A stretch of 64,000 nt of DNA from Helicobacteraceae bacterium (GCA_900766555.1 CAAFVR010000008.1:62001-126000); one strand, 5' to 3'. Shown: positions 32,512-42,345, counted from the first letter of the stretch. Notes: generated by a model not told the origin, from the letters alone. Translations and numbers: made by a program.

Positions 32512-34868
32512 TTATTAGCTTTTTGATATTCAAGGAATTTTTGATTATCTATTATAAAGTCAAAAAAGCTTTCGCCAAAATTTTTGCCAATTAGACTTTT
32601 GTAATGGCTTGATGCGGCTTTTAAATTGCCATTTTGCTGATATAGCATACCTAGAATTAAGCGCGTCTCAAAGCTAGAATCGCCCTCCATTTTTGAGAGC
32701 TGCAAAAGTAATGCGGCATGATCGTAATTGCCAGATCCGATGCTAGCCAATGCGGATAGAAATTGCGTTTGTGAATCTGTGACTTTTAGCGTATTTATTA
32801 GCACATCATATATCGCGTAGGCTTCTTCAAATTTATGTTGATATATATTTATTAGCGCTAGCACTTGAAGTATGCCAGCTATATTTTTATTGCTCGCTGT
32901 GAGTTTTGTTTTAACTTCTTTTTCTTGAAATGTCAGCGTCCCTGTGATAAAGCCCACATAAGTGTAGAGCTCGCGCTCTAGTGCGCCGCCATAAAGCACG
33001 CCATCTATATCTTGACTTTTTGAAAATACGCTATAGAGCCTATTTGCAGCGCCGCGAAAATCACGGCTATTTTCTTTAAAAATCTCTCTTAAAATCAATG
33101 TGACTATATCATGCTTATCAAAATTATATAGATTTTGCAATGCGCTATTTAGTTTGGTGAAATCTTTTTCATCAGATTGGATCTGGTGGGCTATTTGCAG
33201 CGCATAATAGATTGGCAAATTATTTTTAGATTCATTTAACCAATTCATTTGATCAAATGTGCCATTTGCATAATCCCAAAAAGATAGAGCGAATTTTTTA
33301 TGACTATCTTTGCCATCTGTTGTGATATTTAGATTTTCTAGCATGTCAGATTTGAGTCCGCCCGTATCATTGCTCAAAAATTTAGATGCAATAAGTGCAA
33401 AAATGCCAGAATCCATATCTTTAACATCCAAATAATATGCGCGCAAAAAGTGATTATAAGCATTTTGAAAATCATTCATTTTGGCGTAAACAAGTCCCAA
33501 ATTGTAATGTAAGATCGGATCATTTGGATTTGAAGCCGCGGTATTTTGAAGTATAGATAAACCGCCGCTCAAATCTTTGTTATATATTTTTAGAAGCGCA
33601 TTTGTGATGTCTAGATCTATACTAGAGCTCTGTCTAATGCCCTCTAAAAATGTGGTTCCAGTTATGAAATTATCTATAAAAATATTTGCATTTTTAAGCG
33701 TTTTTGCAACTTCATTTGGATTAAAAACTTTGAAGGGCGCATAATGAAAAATGATTTTATCAGGTAAGAAAAAGTTGCTTTTTATGCCATTTTTCATGAA
33801 GTTACTTTGGGCTATATCAATATCAAATAAGCGCTGCTGCAACACCACTTTTATTGGATATTGCGCAATGATTTCTTTAACTTTATCTTCTTGTAAAGAT
33901 ATGGCATTTAATATATTTTGCGCATTATTAAAGTCGCGCGTTTTGAGATATAAAAGAGCTAGCGGCATTAGTACGGATAGATCTTTTGGATTTTTATTTT
34001 GATATTTTGAGAGATATAATTTTGCTCTATCAAAATTTGATATCCGCGCGTATAAAAGCCCTAGCGTTTTGTAATCTTTGCTAGATTCAACTGATTTTTC
34101 AAGCGCATTTATGGCATTTATATTGTCATTAAAAACTAAAAAACTTTTAGCATCAACTTCTAATTTATTTTGATCAAAAGCGGAATTTTGATCACTCGCG
34201 CTGCCGGCCAAACTAGCAAAATAATTGCCATTATAAAAATTCACAAGCGAATATAAATATGGGAAAAATGGCTCATTTATATCTTCGCTCAAATTTGATG
34301 CGGCCTTTTGTAATAGCAGAGTTGCTAAATTATTATCGCCCATTTTTCTAGCGGCAATTGCGGCATTAAAGGTATTTAGGCTTACATTTTGATTATTTTT
34401 TATCGCATTATTAAATGAATTTAGCGCATTTTTATAATCTTTATTTTTTAGCTCCAAAATCCCTAAATTATAATTTGCCAACCCTTGCGAAAAAAGTGCA
34501 ATTTCTTTAAAAACACTTAGCGCTTCTGGCCTATTATGCGCGCGATAAAATATATTTGCCTTTTGCAAAAGCGAATCAAGCTCGCTAGATCCGATCTTTT
34601 TTTGCACCACTTTTTTTATCTCATCTTTTTTGGTGGCAATTTGCTCAGGCTCGCTTACATTATCTGGAATTAATATGACTAATAAAATTATCAGTAGAAC
34701 CAAAAGGACTAAAATGCCGATAATAATTTTTAGCAAATGTTTTATTTGCAGCAGACCTTTTGTTTTATAAAAATAGGGCCTTAAAATTACTTTTACATCA
34801 TCAAAGGCGGGATTTTGCCTAAGCTTATTTATAGTCTGCTTTAGTTTGTTTTTTAGCTTTTCAAACAT
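32508..34868 (-). CDS. Membrane-anchored TPR-repeat protein
   Basis: A 786-residue protein with a single transmembrane helix near residues 46-67 (IIIGILVLLVLLIILLVILI) after a basic N-terminus, so the large C-terminal part is probably periplasmic. That part is built of TPR-like helices, for example DPILHYNLGLVYAKMNDFQNAY and FKEIALFSQGLANYNLGILELKNKDYKNAL. It matches in size and place the uncharacterised TPR gene between uvrD and serS of H. pylori. Probably a scaffold for an envelope or flagellar complex; the partner is unknown. Confidence 0.8.
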   Translation of the reverse strand: MFEKLKNKLKQTINKLRQNPAFDDVKVILRPYFYKTKGLLQIKHLLKIIIGILVLLVLLIILLVILIPDNVSEPEQIATKKDEIKKVVQKKIGSSELDSLLQKANIFYRAHNRPEALSVFKEIALFSQGLANYNLGILELKNKDYKNALNSFNNAIKNNQNVSLNTFNAAIAARKMGDNNLATLLLQKAASNLSEDINEPFFPYLYSLVNFYNGNYFASLAGSASDQNSAFDQNKLEVDAKSFLVFNDNINAINALEKSVESSKDYKTLGLLYARISNFDRAKLYLSKYQNKNPKDLSVLMPLALLYLKTRDFNNAQNILNAISLQEDKVKEIIAQYPIKVVLQQRLFDIDIAQSNFMKNGIKSNFFLPDKIIFHYAPFKVFNPNEVAKTLKNANIFIDNFITGTTFLEGIRQSSSIDLDITNALLKIYNKDLSGGLSILQNTAASNPNDPILHYNLGLVYAKMNDFQNAYNHFLRAYYLDVKDMDSGIFALIASKFLSNDTGGLKSDMLENLNITTDGKDSHKKFALSFWDYANGTFDQMNWLNESKNNLPIYYALQIAHQIQSDEKDFTKLNSALQNLYNFDKHDIVTLILREIFKENSRDFRGAANRLYSVFSKSQDIDGVLYGGALERELYTYVGFITGTLTFQEKEVKTKLTASNKNIAGILQVLALINIYQHKFEEAYAIYDVLINTLKVTDSQTQFLSALASIGSGNYDHAALLLQLSKMEGDSSFETRLILGMLYQQNGNLKAASSHYKSLIGKNFGESFFDFIIDNQKFLEYQKANK

Positions 34869-36118
34869 TAGAGGTATTTTTTTAATACTTGTGGGATTTT
34901 GATGCTGCCATCTTTTTGCTGGAAATTCTCCATTATCGCAATTAATGTGCGCCCAATAGCTAGGCTAGATCCGTTTAGTGTGTGCACTAATGTATTTTTA
35001 TCGTCATTTTTGTAGCGTATTTTGGCGCGCCTAGCTTGAAAATCTGTGCAATTTGAGACGCTTGAAATTTCGCGATATGTATTTTGTGATGGTAAAAATA
35101 CTTCCAAATCAACAGTGCTGCTAGCACTAAAGCCCAAATCGCCGCCACAGAGCTGCACTAATCTATGTGGGAGTTCTAGTTTTTCTAATATGGAGCTTGC
35201 CGTATCTATCATTTTTTTATGTATTTTTACGCTATCTTCTGGGGCGCAAATTGCCACTAATTCGACTTTGTCAAATTGATGCTGGCGTATCATACCTCGC
35301 GTATCTTTGCCGGCAGATCCAGCTTCTTTACGAAAGCATGGCGTCTGAGTCGTTAGCAAAATTGGCAGATCTTCTTTGCTTAAAATTTCATCATTAAAAA
35401 GATTTGTAAGTGTTATTTCAGAAGTTGATATTAGAAAAAGCCTATGCTTTTCTTCTTCAAAATCGCCATTTATTTCAAACATATCATGCTCAAATTTTGG
35501 CAATTGTCCGGTGCCAAAAAGCATTTTTGAATTCACAATACTTGGTGTTTGCACAATCTCAAATCCAGCCTCAAAATTATGCTTTAACATAAATTGAACC
35601 AGTGCAAAATGGAGTCTAGCGCCCATGCCTCTTAGGACTGAAAAACGACTTTTAGCTAATTTTACGCCGCGCTCAAAATCTATCCAGCCATTTAGTTCTG
35701 CTAACTCCCAATGCGACTTTGGAGTGAAATTAAAATCAATCGGATCTAGCTTTTTTCTAAGCACTACATTATCAAGCTCGCTAGATCCTTTTGGGGTCGT
35801 CTTATATGGCAAATTTGGGATATTAAAAAGCGAACTTTCAAGATCATTTTGTAATTTTGTTAGCTCTTCTTTTGCGCTTGCTATGGCAATTTTATTTATT
35901 GATAGCTCATTTTTTAGCGCATCTTTATCGCTAACCTTGCTAAATTCTTTTGAGAGTTTATTTTGCTTTTCTTGCAAATTTTCTAGTGCTTGTTTTTTGG
36001 CTTTAAAATTAGAGGCTAGATGTTTTAGATCTTGTAATATTTGATCATCAATTTGTCGCAGACTTAAGCGCTCTTTTATGAAGTCAAAATCATTTAATAG
36101 CATCTTTACATCAATCAT
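34868..36118 (-). CDS. serS: Seryl-tRNA synthetase
   Basis: A class II synthetase that charges tRNA-Ser. The N-terminal ~110 residues form the tRNA-binding coiled-coil arm. Motif 2 is CFRKEAGSAGKDTRGMIRQHQFDKVELV, and motif 3 is NGSSLAIGRTLIAIMEN. The 416-residue length is normal. It is the first gene of an eight-gene operon. Its stop overlaps the start of the TPR gene by one base (TAATG). It is divergent from glyQ across an 85-bp spacer that carries a -10 box for each direction. Confidence 0.96.
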   Translation of the reverse strand: MIDVKMLLNDFDFIKERLSLRQIDDQILQDLKHLASNFKAKKQALENLQEKQNKLSKEFSKVSDKDALKNELSINKIAIASAKEELTKLQNDLESSLFNIPNLPYKTTPKGSSELDNVVLRKKLDPIDFNFTPKSHWELAELNGWIDFERGVKLAKSRFSVLRGMGARLHFALVQFMLKHNFEAGFEIVQTPSIVNSKMLFGTGQLPKFEHDMFEINGDFEEEKHRLFLISTSEITLTNLFNDEILSKEDLPILLTTQTPCFRKEAGSAGKDTRGMIRQHQFDKVELVAICAPEDSVKIHKKMIDTASSILEKLELPHRLVQLCGGDLGFSASSTVDLEVFLPSQNTYREISSVSNCTDFQARRAKIRYKNDDKNTLVHTLNGSSLAIGRTLIAIMENFQQKDGSIKIPQVLKKYL

Positions 36119-36146
36119 AAATCACCCAACCGCCTAGCAAAATGTA

Positions 36147-36152
36147 ATTATA
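36147..36152 (-). promoter_or_regulatory. Putative extended -10 box for the serS operon
   Basis: On the minus strand the sequence reads TGATATAAT, an extended -10 box, 29 bp before the serS ATG. Confidence 0.6.
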
Positions 36153-36163
36153 TCACCGCGTGC

Positions 36164-36169
36164 TATAAT
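36164..36169 (+). promoter_or_regulatory. Putative extended -10 box for glyQ
   Basis: TGCTATAAT gives an extended -10 box 35 bp before the glyQ ATG; the AAGGTGA ribosome site lies between them. Confidence 0.65.
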
Positions 36170-36203
36170 TTGCATTCTCTCAAGCTCTCAAGGTGATTTA
36201 GTT

Positions 36204-37097
36204 ATGGCAAATTTACATATAAATTCAAGCAGTTTTAGCGAAATTGTACTTTCTTTACAGGAATTTTGGCGCTCCAAAGGATGCTCAATTTTAGCTCCAT
36301 ATGACATACCAGCAGGGGCTGGGACATTTCATCCAGCAACACTTTTAAAAGCATTATCTAAAAAGCCCTGGAGTGTCGCATATCTAGCGCCATCGCGCAG
36401 GCCAGCTGATGGGCGCTATGGAGATAATCCAAATCGTTTGGGCGCTTATCATCAATTCCAAGTATTAATTAAGCCAAATCCAGAAAATATCCAAGAACTT
36501 TATCTTAAAAGCCTTGAATTCATAGGATTAGATTTAAGCAAACACGACATACGTTTTGTGGAAGATAATTGGGAGAGCCCAACTCTTGGCGCATCTGGAC
36601 TTGGTTGGGAAGTTTGGCTAGATGGCATGGAAATAACGCAATTTACATATTTTCAATATGTCGGATCTATCGCATGTGAAAGTATCCCAATTGAAATAAC
36701 CTATGGCCTAGAGCGTCTTGTAAGTTATATCCAAGGCGTGGATAATGTTTTTGATATCAAATTTGGGGAAATGCTAGGGAATGACGTAAGTTATGGCGAT
36801 ATTTTCATGCAAAGTGAAAGGGAATTTAGCAAATATAATTTTGAGATCGCAGATGTAAATATGCTATTGCAAAGTTTTGAGAATTTCAAAAAAGAAGCTC
36901 TAAATTGCATTGAAAATAAACTTGTTTTGCCAGCTTATGATTGCGTGATTTATTGCTCACATTTTTTTAATATCTTGGATGCTAGAAGAGCAATTTCCGT
37001 GAGTTCAAGAGCGCAATTTATCCTAGAAATTCGCGAGCTAGCAAAGAAATGTGCGCTTTTATATATCGAAAATGAAAATGAAGAAAAAAATACATGA
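36204..37097 (+). CDS. glyQ: Glycyl-tRNA synthetase alpha subunit
   Basis: The catalytic subunit of the bacterial alpha2-beta2 GlyRS. The 297-residue protein has GAGTFHPATLLKAL, YLAPSRRPADGRYGDNPNRLGAYHQFQV, FVEDNWESPTLGASGLGWEVWLDGMEITQFTYFQ and SIPIEITYGLERL, all near-invariant in GlyQ. glyS is not adjacent, as in Helicobacter generally. It overlaps the start of the next gene by four bases. Confidence 0.97.
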   Translation: MANLHINSSSFSEIVLSLQEFWRSKGCSILAPYDIPAGAGTFHPATLLKALSKKPWSVAYLAPSRRPADGRYGDNPNRLGAYHQFQVLIKPNPENIQELYLKSLEFIGLDLSKHDIRFVEDNWESPTLGASGLGWEVWLDGMEITQFTYFQYVGSIACESIPIEITYGLERLVSYIQGVDNVFDIKFGEMLGNDVSYGDIFMQSEREFSKYNFEIADVNMLLQSFENFKKEALNCIENKLVLPAYDCVIYCSHFFNILDARRAISVSSRAQFILEIRELAKKCALLYIENENEEKNT

Positions 37098-37801
37098 AAA
37101 AGCTTTTATTTTCCACTCTTTTATTTTGCCTTGGTTTTGGCGCAGTCTATGATGAATTTGGAAATTATATAAGCGAAGAAGAGCTAAAAAAACGCCAAGA
37201 GTTAGAACTGTATAAAAAATCTCAATTATTAACATTGCAAGCAGCGCAAAGTTATATCAAACGTGATTATCTAGATGCTAGGCGCAAATATGAAGAAGCA
37301 TGCGAAATGGGCAATGCACTTGGTTGCAGCGGACTTGGAACTATTTATGAGCGCGGGCTTAGTGTCATTAAGGATCTAAAGACAGCTAGTGCGTATTACA
37401 AAAAGGCATGTGACAAAAAAGATGCTTTTGGCTGCTTTCATTTTGCGCTAATTAATCAGGGTGAAAATGCAATTGAATTATTTAAAAAAGAATGCGAGCA
37501 ACAAGATGGAGAATCTTGCTATCGCTTGGGCGCTTTATATTACAGCGGTAAATCCGTGCCAAAAGATATTGAAAGTGCTTTAAAATATTTTAAAAGATCA
37601 TGTGATTTTCAAAATCCGCTCGGTTGCTTTAATGCGGGTGCAATTTATGAGGCCGGAACGGATACGATAGATCCCAATTCGGATCTATCACTTGCGTATT
37701 TTCAGCTTACAAGGCGATATTTGACGCAAGAATGCAAAAGTGGCAAAAGTGCATCTTGTAATTTATTAAATCAGGGCAGATATTTGAATTTACTGCAATA
37801 A
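37094..37801 (+). CDS. Hcp-type cysteine-rich Sel1-repeat protein
   Basis: The 235-residue precursor has a signal peptide (MKKLLFSTLLFCLGFGAVYD) and then Sel1-like helical repeats. Five Cys-x7-Cys pairs (CEMGNALGC, CDKKDAFGC, CEQQDGESC, CDFQNPLGC, CKSGKSASC) match the disulphide-stapled repeats of Helicobacter cysteine-rich proteins. Hcp proteins are secreted or periplasmic and immunogenic; beta-lactam or peptidoglycan binding has been described for some. ATGA overlap with glyQ. It ends next to the convergent ankyrin gene with no spacer. Confidence 0.88.
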   Translation: MKKLLFSTLLFCLGFGAVYDEFGNYISEEELKKRQELELYKKSQLLTLQAAQSYIKRDYLDARRKYEEACEMGNALGCSGLGTIYERGLSVIKDLKTASAYYKKACDKKDAFGCFHFALINQGENAIELFKKECEQQDGESCYRLGALYYSGKSVPKDIESALKYFKRSCDFQNPLGCFNAGAIYEAGTDTIDPNSDLSLAYFQLTRRYLTQECKSGKSASCNLLNQGRYLNLLQ

Positions 37802-38632
37802 TTACCAGAGCTTTAGTGTAGATCTGGTAGTTTCATACAATGTTTCTTTATCGCCATCAATTTTATATCGTATCGCAAAGCCATATTTCACATCTGAAGT
37901 ACCATCTTTTTCGATATCTACACCTTTGTAAGCATCTTTTGTTATTGGCAGCGATGCGATACCAGAATTTGAGCGAGGCGGCACGCCACGATTAACGCTA
38001 GCTTGAGATATCAGATCTCCATTAACATATAGTGCGACATCAGTTACTATGATGTATTTATCTGTATTATTTTTCGCAGATAAGCCAACAGAACCTTTTG
38101 CTATCGAAAATGGACTTGATTGCACTGTTAAATCGTCATTTTCAACTTTCATAGCCGGGATACTAACTCGCATTAAAATATTTCTAGCTGGCGTATCTCC
38201 ATATTTATTTTCAGAAAATATATCTCCGCCGTATTTTACAAGCGCTGCAATCATGCGCGGATTGTATCGTTGCGCTGCATATTGCAATGGCGTATTACCT
38301 CGGATATCATCTTTGATATTTGGATCTGCATCAACTTCTAAAAGCGCCTCGGCTAATCTTACATTGCCACTTTGGACTACTTTATGCAGGGGCGTTTCTC
38401 CATGACTTTTTTTGTTCGGATCTGCATTGCGATTTAGCAATAGATTTAAGATTTGAGTGTTATTTTTACGCGCTGCATCATATAACGGCGTGCTACCACG
38501 AATTACGGCATCCACATCGGCGCCCAAGTCAATTGCGCGCCTAACTTCATTGTAATTGTTGCTAAAAAGTTGAGCATCATATGTATTTGTGAGGGCTATA
38601 TTTAGCGACATTAATAAAAGTAATTTTTTCAA
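37802..38632 (-). CDS. Exported ankyrin-repeat protein with C-terminal beta domain
   Basis: A 276-residue protein with a short Sec-like signal (MKKLLLLMSLNIALTNTYDA). Residues ~25-150 hold about four ankyrin repeats (RGSTPLYDAARKNNTQILNLLL, HGETPLHKVVQSGNVRLAEALL, RGNTPLQYAAQRYNPRMIAALV, YGDTPA). The C-terminal ~110 residues are beta-rich with an Ig-like pattern (SVGLSAKNNTDKYIIVTDVALYVNGDLI; YGFAIRYKIDG). The ankyrin part recalls periplasmic AnkB of Campylobacter, which helps catalase; the added beta domain is not part of that. It is the last gene of a long operon and overlaps the HIT gene by four bases. Confidence 0.75.
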   Translation of the reverse strand: MKKLLLLMSLNIALTNTYDAQLFSNNYNEVRRAIDLGADVDAVIRGSTPLYDAARKNNTQILNLLLNRNADPNKKSHGETPLHKVVQSGNVRLAEALLEVDADPNIKDDIRGNTPLQYAAQRYNPRMIAALVKYGGDIFSENKYGDTPARNILMRVSIPAMKVENDDLTVQSSPFSIAKGSVGLSAKNNTDKYIIVTDVALYVNGDLISQASVNRGVPPRSNSGIASLPITKDAYKGVDIEKDGTSDVKYGFAIRYKIDGDKETLYETTRSTLKLW

Positions 38633-39126
38633 ATCTTATCCTTTGGTAGATATTTTTGTGCGAGAGTCTTTATTTGCTGAAAAATTTGCTCAAAATTATG
38701 TCCATAAACGCGAGTTTCAAAAATTGAAAGCATGAAATTCGCATCATTTTCAAATCTAGGCAATAAATGCAAATGCAAATGATCTGGAATCCCGGCTCCA
38801 GCGGCCTTTTGTATATTTAATCCCATATTTATACCATCAGCTCCAAAATCATATAGCATGAGCATAGCGCTTTTTGCAATTTCAAAAAGATGCGTATAAA
38901 TGGATGGATCTAATAATTCAGGGCTTTTTATATGATCATGCGGGATTAAAAGTATGTGACCTGGCGTATAAGGATATAGATTCATAACGCCAAAAATGCG
39001 ACTATCTCTATAAAAAACAAAATTTTTATCATCATTTTGCGGATTTTTAGAAATCTCACAAAAGATACAAGAAGAGGGCGATTTATCAAAATATTCTGCG
39101 CGCCATGGAGAATAGATCCGCTGCAT
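38629..39126 (-). CDS. HIT-family nucleotide hydrolase
   Basis: The 165-residue protein has a zinc-type CIFCEI near residue 20 and the histidine triad in PDHLHLHLLPRF. HIT proteins cleave nucleoside phosphoramidates or dinucleoside polyphosphates. MQRIYSPWRAEY at the N-terminus is typical of the branch found beside murF in Helicobacter. A 50-bp gap separates it from murF. It overlaps the ankyrin gene by four bases. Confidence 0.9.
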   Translation of the reverse strand: MQRIYSPWRAEYFDKSPSSCIFCEISKNPQNDDKNFVFYRDSRIFGVMNLYPYTPGHILLIPHDHIKSPELLDPSIYTHLFEIAKSAMLMLYDFGADGINMGLNIQKAAGAGIPDHLHLHLLPRFENDANFMLSIFETRVYGHNFEQIFQQIKTLAQKYLPKDKI

Positions 39127-39176
39127 TTATGGCCCTTTGTTCATTTATTATTTATAGCAAAAACTATTCGTTTTGT

Positions 39177-40622
39177 TTAAATGAAATTTGGAGCATCATT
39201 TGCAAATAAAATTAAATCGCCTGACCTTGTTTTTTGCTCCAAAATGGATTGCAATTTTGTTTTATCTTTTAGGATGATTTTTTCTTTTGATATCGCGTTT
39301 GATAATAGATTTGAATTAAGCTTGCCAGTAATTATTACAAGGTCAAATATTTGATCAATTTTTGAGGCTATTTGTAAATTGAGCTCTCTATTAGATTCAA
39401 CTAGGCCTGGCGTTATTATGATTTTGCGGCCGTTATATTTAGCGCATAGCTCAAATGCATTTAGCATGCCATTTGGATTGCCATTAAAGCTGTCGTCTAG
39501 GATTATTTTGCCATTGGCTAGTATTTTTTGCAATCGATGTGGCACTGGTTCTAGATTTTTTATGCTATTTTTTATGTCGTCTATATTGATGCCAAGCTCA
39601 AGAGCTAGCGCAATAACAGCGCATAGATTTTCTATATTGAAATGTCCTAATATTTTTGAGCTATATTCATGTCCATTTAATTTGAAATATATGCCATCTA
39701 AATTAGAGCTCTCATCTTCTAGGCCATTTGGATAGTTTAGAACTTTGATCTTTAGATCTGTTATGGGATTTTTATAATGTGAGATAAGCATTTTTAGATT
39801 TGGACTTTTGATAATTTCAAGCTTTGTTTTTAGGACATTATCAAGCGTTTTGAAATATTCAATATGAGCTGCGCCAACTTCACCCAAAATGGCGTAATGA
39901 TGCTCTAGAAAAGTTGCAATTTTTGAAATATCACGCCTTTGCCTTGCGCCTAATTCTGCTATGTAAATTTGCGTATTTTGCTCTAGATTATTATTTATAT
40001 CTTGGACTATGCCTTTTAATGTATTTACACTTCTTGGAGTGGATTGCGTTTTAAAATGCGGCTCTAAAACTTGGTGCAAAAAGTTCTTGATACTTGTTTT
40101 ACCAAAGCTAGCCGTTATGGCAATGATCTTTAGATCCGACATAGATTTTAATTTATTTTTTGCGCGTTTTTTATAGATTGCAAAAAGGATTTTTTGATAC
40201 AGATTTGATAAATTATTACTTTGGATTAGCGCTATAAAATAGAGCTTGCTTGCAATATTTATGAAAAATGAAATCACAAAAATAATCCCAAGCAAGACTA
40301 TCAAAATGATGAAAAATACTTTGACTCTATTTGTAAAAACAAGCTTTTTATCAAGCTTCTTGTGCCACAAAATTAGAACAAAAATATATATTAGATCCGC
40401 AATGACTAGCAAAAATGTAGATTCATAAATGCTAAGCAGCACAAAAATGCCAATTGGGATAAAGAGCAAAAATATATGCCAAGAAAGCTTGTGATGTTTG
40501 AATAAAACGCGAGGCAATCTGTAATCATACCATTGCAAATTTGTGATTAGATAAAAGCCAAGTGCAATAAAAAATGCCTGATTTGCAATGTCATTTAAGA
40601 TTATTTCAACACTCAAATTCAT
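39177..40622 (-). CDS. murF: Membrane-anchored MurF (UDP-MurNAc-tripeptide:D-Ala-D-Ala ligase)
   Basis: MurF adds D-Ala-D-Ala to the peptidoglycan precursor. The ATP loop is ITASFGKTSIKN (residues 169-180); ELGARQRRDISKI and ILGEVGAAHIEYF follow, and ILDDSFNGNPNGMLNAFE is the MurF signature. The first ~135 residues are unusual: four or so hydrophobic segments (about 15-28, 50-85, 103-125) that anchor the enzyme to the membrane, a known Campylobacterota variant. ddl is two genes upstream, so ligand and ligase are in one operon. ATGA overlap with the hydrolase gene. Confidence 0.92.
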   Translation of the reverse strand: MNLSVEIILNDIANQAFFIALGFYLITNLQWYDYRLPRVLFKHHKLSWHIFLLFIPIGIFVLLSIYESTFLLVIADLIYIFVLILWHKKLDKKLVFTNRVKVFFIILIVLLGIIFVISFFINIASKLYFIALIQSNNLSNLYQKILFAIYKKRAKNKLKSMSDLKIIAITASFGKTSIKNFLHQVLEPHFKTQSTPRSVNTLKGIVQDINNNLEQNTQIYIAELGARQRRDISKIATFLEHHYAILGEVGAAHIEYFKTLDNVLKTKLEIIKSPNLKMLISHYKNPITDLKIKVLNYPNGLEDESSNLDGIYFKLNGHEYSSKILGHFNIENLCAVIALALELGINIDDIKNSIKNLEPVPHRLQKILANGKIILDDSFNGNPNGMLNAFELCAKYNGRKIIITPGLVESNRELNLQIASKIDQIFDLVIITGKLNSNLLSNAISKEKIILKDKTKLQSILEQKTRSGDLILFANDAPNFI

Positions 40623-41326
40623 AAATCCTGCTTATATAAGCGCTCAATTAAATCGCCCTGTTTTATGAAAAAATAATGATCTCCGCTTAGCTCAAAAAAG
40701 CGCGAATTTTTAATTAGATATGCGATTTTGCGCCCAGATGAAATTGGGGTTGTAAAATCATTTTGGCCCCAAAAAATGCTAGCTTTTTTGCCAAAATTTT
40801 TATAGATATCGCTAAAATCTTCGTTAACTACATTTTTAAATGTCTCATACATAATGTTATTTAGCCCATCTGCATCAGAACTTTTTAGAAAATTATTTGG
40901 CAATTTCAATTTTTTTAATGTTTTTGCGAGCGAGATTTTGAGCCTTGTTTTTAGTGATTTTTTGGTGATTATTCCAGCGGCACTTAAAAGGATCATTTCG
41001 GCATCTAACAGAGCTGCGATTTTGCCACCAAAGCTATGGCCCACTATTAGATCTGGTGTGATGTCTAGTTCTTTAAAGAAATTTTGCAATATTTTTGCAT
41101 AATCTTTTGTGTTAAGAATTTTTGGATTTGTACTTTCGCCAAAGCCTGGTAAATCGATGTAATAATGATCAAAATCTTTGAAATATTTACCAAAGGATAA
41201 TTGCATGAGCTTTTTATTGCTGCCCCAGCCATGAAGAAAAATAATTGTTTTTTTGGCATCTTTTAGGTCCGCGATATATGAAATCTCAAATGTCGTCTCA
41301 AGTGCAGTAATTTGTCGCAGCGCCAT
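40619..41326 (-). CDS. Alpha/beta hydrolase
   Basis: A 235-residue alpha/beta-hydrolase: oxyanion region FLHGWGSN near residue 30, nucleophile elbow GHSFGG and catalytic His in SGDHYFFIKQ near the C-terminus. It lies between ddl and murF with TAATG and ATGA overlaps, as in H. pylori, where it has been annotated as a hydroxy-oxo-dienoate hydrolase. Given its neighbours, a cell-wall or membrane ester substrate is at least as plausible, but this is not shown. Confidence 0.85.
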   Translation of the reverse strand: MALRQITALETTFEISYIADLKDAKKTIIFLHGWGSNKKLMQLSFGKYFKDFDHYYIDLPGFGESTNPKILNTKDYAKILQNFFKELDITPDLIVGHSFGGKIAALLDAEMILLSAAGIITKKSLKTRLKISLAKTLKKLKLPNNFLKSSDADGLNNIMYETFKNVVNEDFSDIYKNFGKKASIFWGQNDFTTPISSGRKIAYLIKNSRFFELSGDHYFFIKQGDLIERLYKQDL

Positions 41327-42345
41327 TATTTGGCTTTTTTTATTTTATTTATATAGCTGTAATTTTGCTGGATTTGACGCTGTTTTGGGAGTTCTATTTG
41401 ATTTAAAACGCCCTTAAAATCATCAAAAAGATAATTTGCCAAACTGCCTGGAATTGGATTTATCTCATTTAAAAGCACTTCGCCATCATGCACAAAAAAG
41501 TCACATCGTATTAATGCGCCATCAAAATATCCATCATATATTTTGATAAAAAAGGCCTTTAGCTCTTCTTCTATATCTTTATTTAATGAGGCAGCTGTTA
41601 TTTTTTCACTGCGGCTAAAATCTAGGTATTTATCTTCAAAGCTAAGCAGATCTGACTTTTTGGGTTCTTCAATTGATGAAAAAATAAAGCCATTTTTAGT
41701 CTTACTCCCAGCTAAATTGTATTCTTTGACATTTTTTAAAAATGGCTCAATTATCACGCTTGTATCAAAACCAAAAGCATGATCTAGTGCATAGTCAAAT
41801 TCCTTTGCATTTGTTGCAACTTTTATTCCAATTGAGCTGCCGCCACGAAGAGGCTTAATAATTATTGGATAGCCCAAAAATGATTGCCTTGTTGAGTGCA
41901 AATGCAGCACTTCATAAGGCAGTGTGCGAACGTTGCGCGAGGAGGCATATATTTTTGTGAGTTCTTTATTAAAACTTATTGCGCTAGATTCAATTCTTGG
42001 CCCTATAAATTTGATGCCATAAAAATTTAATAAAGATGCAAGCAAGCCGTCTTCGCCATCTTTGCCATGTATCAAATTAAGCAATAAATCAACTTTTAAA
42101 AATCGTTTTAATATTTTTGTATATTCAAAGCCATTTTTTGCAAAGCTAAGCTTTAGCTCATTTTTATATTTTAGATCCGCAAAAAATGAGGCATTCATAT
42201 TTTTTTTTTGTATCAAATATAAATCGCGATTAAGATCCAAAAAAATGAAATTATCTATCTCATCTTTCAATACATTTTTTAGAGTGATGGCTGAGACTAT
42301 GCTAATTTCATGCTCAAAACTAGCTCCTCCAAAAAGGATGGTCAT
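41326..42345 (-). CDS. ddl: D-alanine--D-alanine ligase
   Basis: Ddl makes the D-Ala-D-Ala dipeptide that MurF attaches two genes downstream. ILFGGASFEHEISIVSA at the N-terminus, HGKDGEDGLLASLLNFYGIKFIGP, the ATP-grasp segment YPIIIKPLRGGSSIGI and the metal-binding LLNEINPIPGSL are all present. The 339-residue length fits. The coding strand has a run of ten A near codon 53 (42200-42209), a possible slippage site. ATGA overlap with the small gene upstream. Confidence 0.96.
   Translation of the reverse strand: MTILFGGASFEHEISIVSAITLKNVLKDEIDNFIFLDLNRDLYLIQKKNMNASFFADLKYKNELKLSFAKNGFEYTKILKRFLKVDLLLNLIHGKDGEDGLLASLLNFYGIKFIGPRIESSAISFNKELTKIYASSRNVRTLPYEVLHLHSTRQSFLGYPIIIKPLRGGSSIGIKVATNAKEFDYALDHAFGFDTSVIIEPFLKNVKEYNLAGSKTKNGFIFSSIEEPKKSDLLSFEDKYLDFSRSEKITAASLNKDIEEELKAFFIKIYDGYFDGALIRCDFFVHDGEVLLNEINPIPGSLANYLFDDFKGVLNQIELPKQRQIQQNYSYINKIKKAK

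Noticed and set aside
42200..42209. Run of ten T (ten A in ddl) as a phase-variation tract
   Set aside because: ddl is essential and in frame. Poly-A/T runs are common in AT-rich DNA. Noted only as a possible slippage site.
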